This document shows, piece by piece, positions 7,271-8,392 of a DNA stretch of 8,392 nucleotides (positions are counted from its first letter, which is position 1; each line of letters begins with the position of its first letter). The position numbers and the translations under genes were made by a program. The notes below the pieces were generated by a model, which saw nothing but the letters and a program-made list of their open reading frames with translations, did no database searches and was not told the DNA's origin. The DNA is from an uncultured Ruminococcus sp. (GTDB taxonomy: Bacteria; Bacillota; Clostridia; Oscillospirales; Acutalibacteraceae), in the NCBI GenBank assembly GCA_902762335.1, contig CACWNZ010000116.1, positions 1 to 8,392 on the forward strand, written 5' to 3'.

Positions 7271-7338
7271 GGCATTATTCACAGAAAAATCCGAGCTTAA
7301 TTGGTATATTTATGAGTGTAACTGAAATGCATAATGCC
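7271..7338. repeat. Inverted repeat GGCATTAT / ATAATGCC upstream of the surface-protein promoter
   Basis: GGCATTAT at 7271-7278 and ATAATGCC at 7331-7338 are perfect complements 52 bases apart; the right copy ends three bases before the -35 box at 7342. The longer left form, GGCATTATTC, recurs exactly at 8197-8206 beyond the terminator of the same gene. It may be an operator, an old insertion boundary, or a shared intergenic motif of this genome. Confidence 0.45.
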
Positions 7339-7341
7339 CCG

Positions 7342-7370
7342 TTGACTTTAGCGCAGTGATGTGATAGTAT
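7342..7370 (+). promoter_or_regulatory. Sigma-A promoter of the surface-protein gene
   Basis: TTGACT at 7342-7347, 17 bases, TAGTAT at 7365-7370. Initiation would be near 7377, leaving about 33 bases of leader that include the AGGAGG ribosome binding site at 7396-7401. The gene is therefore transcribed independently of the broken peptidase. Confidence 0.8.
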
Positions 7371-7409
7371 GGCTTTAGTGAATAATAATCTTTTCAGGAG
7401 GCAACAGAT

Positions 7410-8132
7410 ATGAGGATCAAGGAAAAGGCAATAGCAGCTATCGCAGTTATGACAGCAGCAGTATCACTCACAGCTTTCACGGCAGGCGCAGCAGGCTTAG
7501 GCGCTTCGGACGAGAGCGCAGCTGAGTTCGAGTTCAACAATGAGATAACCGAGGTAACAAGCGTAAGCGACACTATGGTATGCACCGTGACCCTTGGCGA
7601 GGACTCTCTCCCCGCAGGAAAATATACGTTCAAGGCGCAGGTAATAGCCGATGCAGAGCTTGAGGATCTCTTTAAGGCATCTCTGTCTGCAGGCACCAAC
7701 TATGATTATATGGAGCTTATCGACCTCAGCTTTACCGATGAGACAGGCGAAGAGGTCAGCCCGCAGAACGTGCTTGTAAGCATCAGCTTTGCAAAAAACC
7801 GTATGTATAATGCAGTGTTTATTTATGAGAAGGGCGTGTTCACTCCTCTCACCGTAGATGTTAGTGACGGCTTTACATTCACGGCTCCTCACTGCTCAAG
7901 ATTCGTAATAGCTCAGCTCACCATGATAGGCGAGCCTATATCAAGCGAGATCGAAGATGATGACGCAGAAAAGAAGCCCACCGATACTAACAGCACCCCC
8001 AAGCCCGGCACTGACACAGTAAACACAGGTGACAATGCAGACACCACCGCTATAGCCTTCACCGTGCTCAGCGTTGCGGCGCTTGCTGCGGCTGTTGTTG
8101 CTGTAAAGCGTGAAAAGGGCAAGGCTCAGTAA
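7410..8132 (+). CDS. Small secreted surface protein with sortase-like C-terminal signal
   Basis: A 240-residue protein of unrecognised family. MRIKEKAIAAIAVMTAAVSL begins a classical signal peptide (basic start, hydrophobic 7-25, likely cleavage near 27-29 after AGA/AGAA). Residues 40-170 form a beta-rich domain with TVTLGEDSLPAGKYTFKAQV near 59-78 and a strand-rich end (GVFTPLTVDVSDGFTFTAPH, 142-161). A Pro/Thr/Asp-rich linker (180-204) leads to NTGD (205-208), a hydrophobic stretch (213-232) and the basic tail KREKGK. That layout is that of LPXTG-type wall-anchored proteins, but the motif region is VNTGD and lacks the usual Pro, so sortase use is uncertain; it may simply be membrane-anchored. 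ATG 7410 has AGGAGG eight bases upstream. Its own promoter and a strong terminator make it monocistronic. Codon choice (many GCA, ACA, GCT) differs from the GCC/GCG/ACG-rich polysaccharide genes, which could mean high expression or different origin. Function unknown. Confidence 0.88.
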   Translation: MRIKEKAIAAIAVMTAAVSLTAFTAGAAGLGASDESAAEFEFNNEITEVTSVSDTMVCTVTLGEDSLPAGKYTFKAQVIADAELEDLFKASLSAGTNYDYMELIDLSFTDETGEEVSPQNVLVSISFAKNRMYNAVFIYEKGVFTPLTVDVSDGFTFTAPHCSRFVIAQLTMIGEPISSEIEDDDAEKKPTDTNSTPKPGTDTVNTGDNADTTAIAFTVLSVAALAAAVVAVKREKGKAQ

Positions 8133-8152
8133 TAAAACATACAAACAGCTTC

Positions 8153-8180
8153 GGCGCCGACTTAGTTCGGCGCCTTTTTG
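8153..8180 (+). terminator. Intrinsic terminator of the surface-protein gene
   Basis: GGCGCCGA (8153-8160) and TCGGCGCC (8167-8174) form a perfect 8-bp GC-rich stem with loop CTTAGT, followed at once by TTTTT (8175-8179). It starts 20 bases after the stop codon. Confidence 0.93.
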
Positions 8181-8181
8181 C

Positions 8182-8204
8182 ATAATGCGGTGCTTTGGCA
8201 TTAT
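8182..8204. repeat. Inverted repeat ATAATGC / GCATTAT after the terminator
   Basis: ATAATGC (8182-8188) and GCATTAT (8198-8204) are perfect 7-bp complements separated by nine bases. It uses the same half-site as the inverted repeat at 7271-7338 and includes the exact decamer GGCATTATTC (8197-8206). No T-run follows, so it is not a second terminator. Role unknown. Confidence 0.45.
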
Positions 8205-8264
8205 TCTACAAAAAATGCATGAGAATATCGTTATAATAAACAGTGTTATTTTTTGAATGAAATA

Positions 8265-8294
8265 TTGACGTGGTCTGAATAATTGTGATAAAAT
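8265..8294 (+). promoter_or_regulatory. Sigma-A promoter with extended -10, reading out of the window
   Basis: TTGACG at 8265-8270, an 18-base spacer and TAAAAT at 8289-8294, preceded by TG at 8286-8287 (TGATAAAAT), an extended -10. Initiation would be near 8301. The served gene is not identifiable: the first open frame that stays open to the edge begins at ATG 8340 but lacks a well-placed ribosome binding site. Confidence 0.7.
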
Positions 8295-8321
8295 CAAGAT
8301 TAGCAAAAAAATGGCATTAAA

Positions 8322-8374
8322 GGGAAACAATACGCACAAATGATCCCTGCGTTCCCGGCGGAAAAAGAGGATCA
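8322..8374 (+). ncRNA. Possible structured 5' leader (bulged hairpin with pseudoknot pairing)
   Basis: Just after the predicted transcription start, GGGA (8322-8325) can pair with TCCC (8353-8356) and ACGCA (8332-8336) with TGCGT (8348-8352), giving one hairpin with a one-sided bulge AACAAT. The 11-base loop contains TGATCC (8341-8346), complementary to GGATCA (8369-8374) beyond an A-rich linker, so an H-type pseudoknot is possible. I do not match it to any named riboswitch class. An alternative local stem TTCC-CGGC-GGAA (8352-8363) competes with it. The window ends before the gene, and pairings this short can arise by chance. Confidence 0.25.
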
Positions 8375-8392
8375 CACCATTGCAGTAATATA

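Noticed and set aside
7264..7292. A/T hairpin GATTTT / AAAATC just after the peptidase stop codon
   Set aside because: The stem is short and all A/T rich with a bulge, and there is no following T-run, so it is not a credible terminator.
7941..8375. 144-codon minus-strand open frame overlapping the surface-protein gene and terminator
   Set aside because: It runs through a clear terminator, an intergenic promoter and the antisense of a signal-bearing gene; no family resemblance.
8340..8392. Partial coding region from ATG 8340 to the window edge (begins MIPAFPAEKEDH)
   Set aside because: Only 17 codons are visible, the AGGGA-like site is 14 bases away, and the stretch overlaps a possible RNA structure; not enough to call a gene.

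Overview
The window looks like part of a low-to-mid GC Clostridia chromosome, most likely a Ruminococcus-type gut Oscillospiraceae. The support is indirect: AGGAGG-type ribosome binding sites, TTGACx-17-TAnnnT promoters, heavy use of ATA and AGA/AGG codons, a papain-like peptidase of the lectin-like-domain type common in gut Clostridia, and a surface protein ending in an NTGD/transmembrane/basic-tail signal. The genus is inference.

Positions 1-2681 hold a leftward operon. In transcription order it encodes an ABC-2 polysaccharide export permease (1905-2681), its TagH/Wzt-type ATPase (910-1818) and a GT4 glycosyltransferase (1-878, running off the left edge). Positions 2682-2965 are a divergent control region with two well-formed sigma-A promoters back to back. 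Positions 2966-5520 are a two-gene rightward operon: a polyprenyl-phosphate sugar-1-phosphate transferase that starts on TTG, and an EpsG-type polymerase, closed by a hairpin terminator at 5536-5577. Together the two arms look like a cell-surface glycopolymer locus: the transferase starts the chain on undecaprenyl phosphate, glycosyltransferases extend it, EpsG would polymerise repeat units, and the ABC pair would carry a glycan or glycolipid across the membrane. An initiating transferase plus a Wzy-like polymerase next to an ABC exporter is a mixed logic, so two polymers could be made here.

Positions 5583-7265 contain a secreted C1 (papain-like) peptidase with a C-terminal lectin-like domain. 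The Cys-His-Asn catalytic set is intact, but the gene carries two lesions. An in-frame TAA interrupts it between the Cys and the His, and the start lacks a signal peptide and is out of frame with the only good ribosome binding site. It is best read as a recent pseudogene.

Positions 7342-8180 form a self-contained unit of promoter, small secreted and apparently wall-anchored protein, and terminator. It is flanked by copies of a short ATAATGC-type inverted element, including a perfect 10-bp direct repeat. The right end (8265-8392) has another promoter and a leader that can fold into a bulged hairpin whose loop complements a downstream segment, that is, a possible H-type pseudoknot ahead of a gene outside the window. 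No tRNA, rRNA, CRISPR array or transposase was seen. I did not find a clearly new defence or mobile system; the items most worth a second look are the interrupted peptidase, the repeat-flanked surface-protein unit and the possible structured leader.
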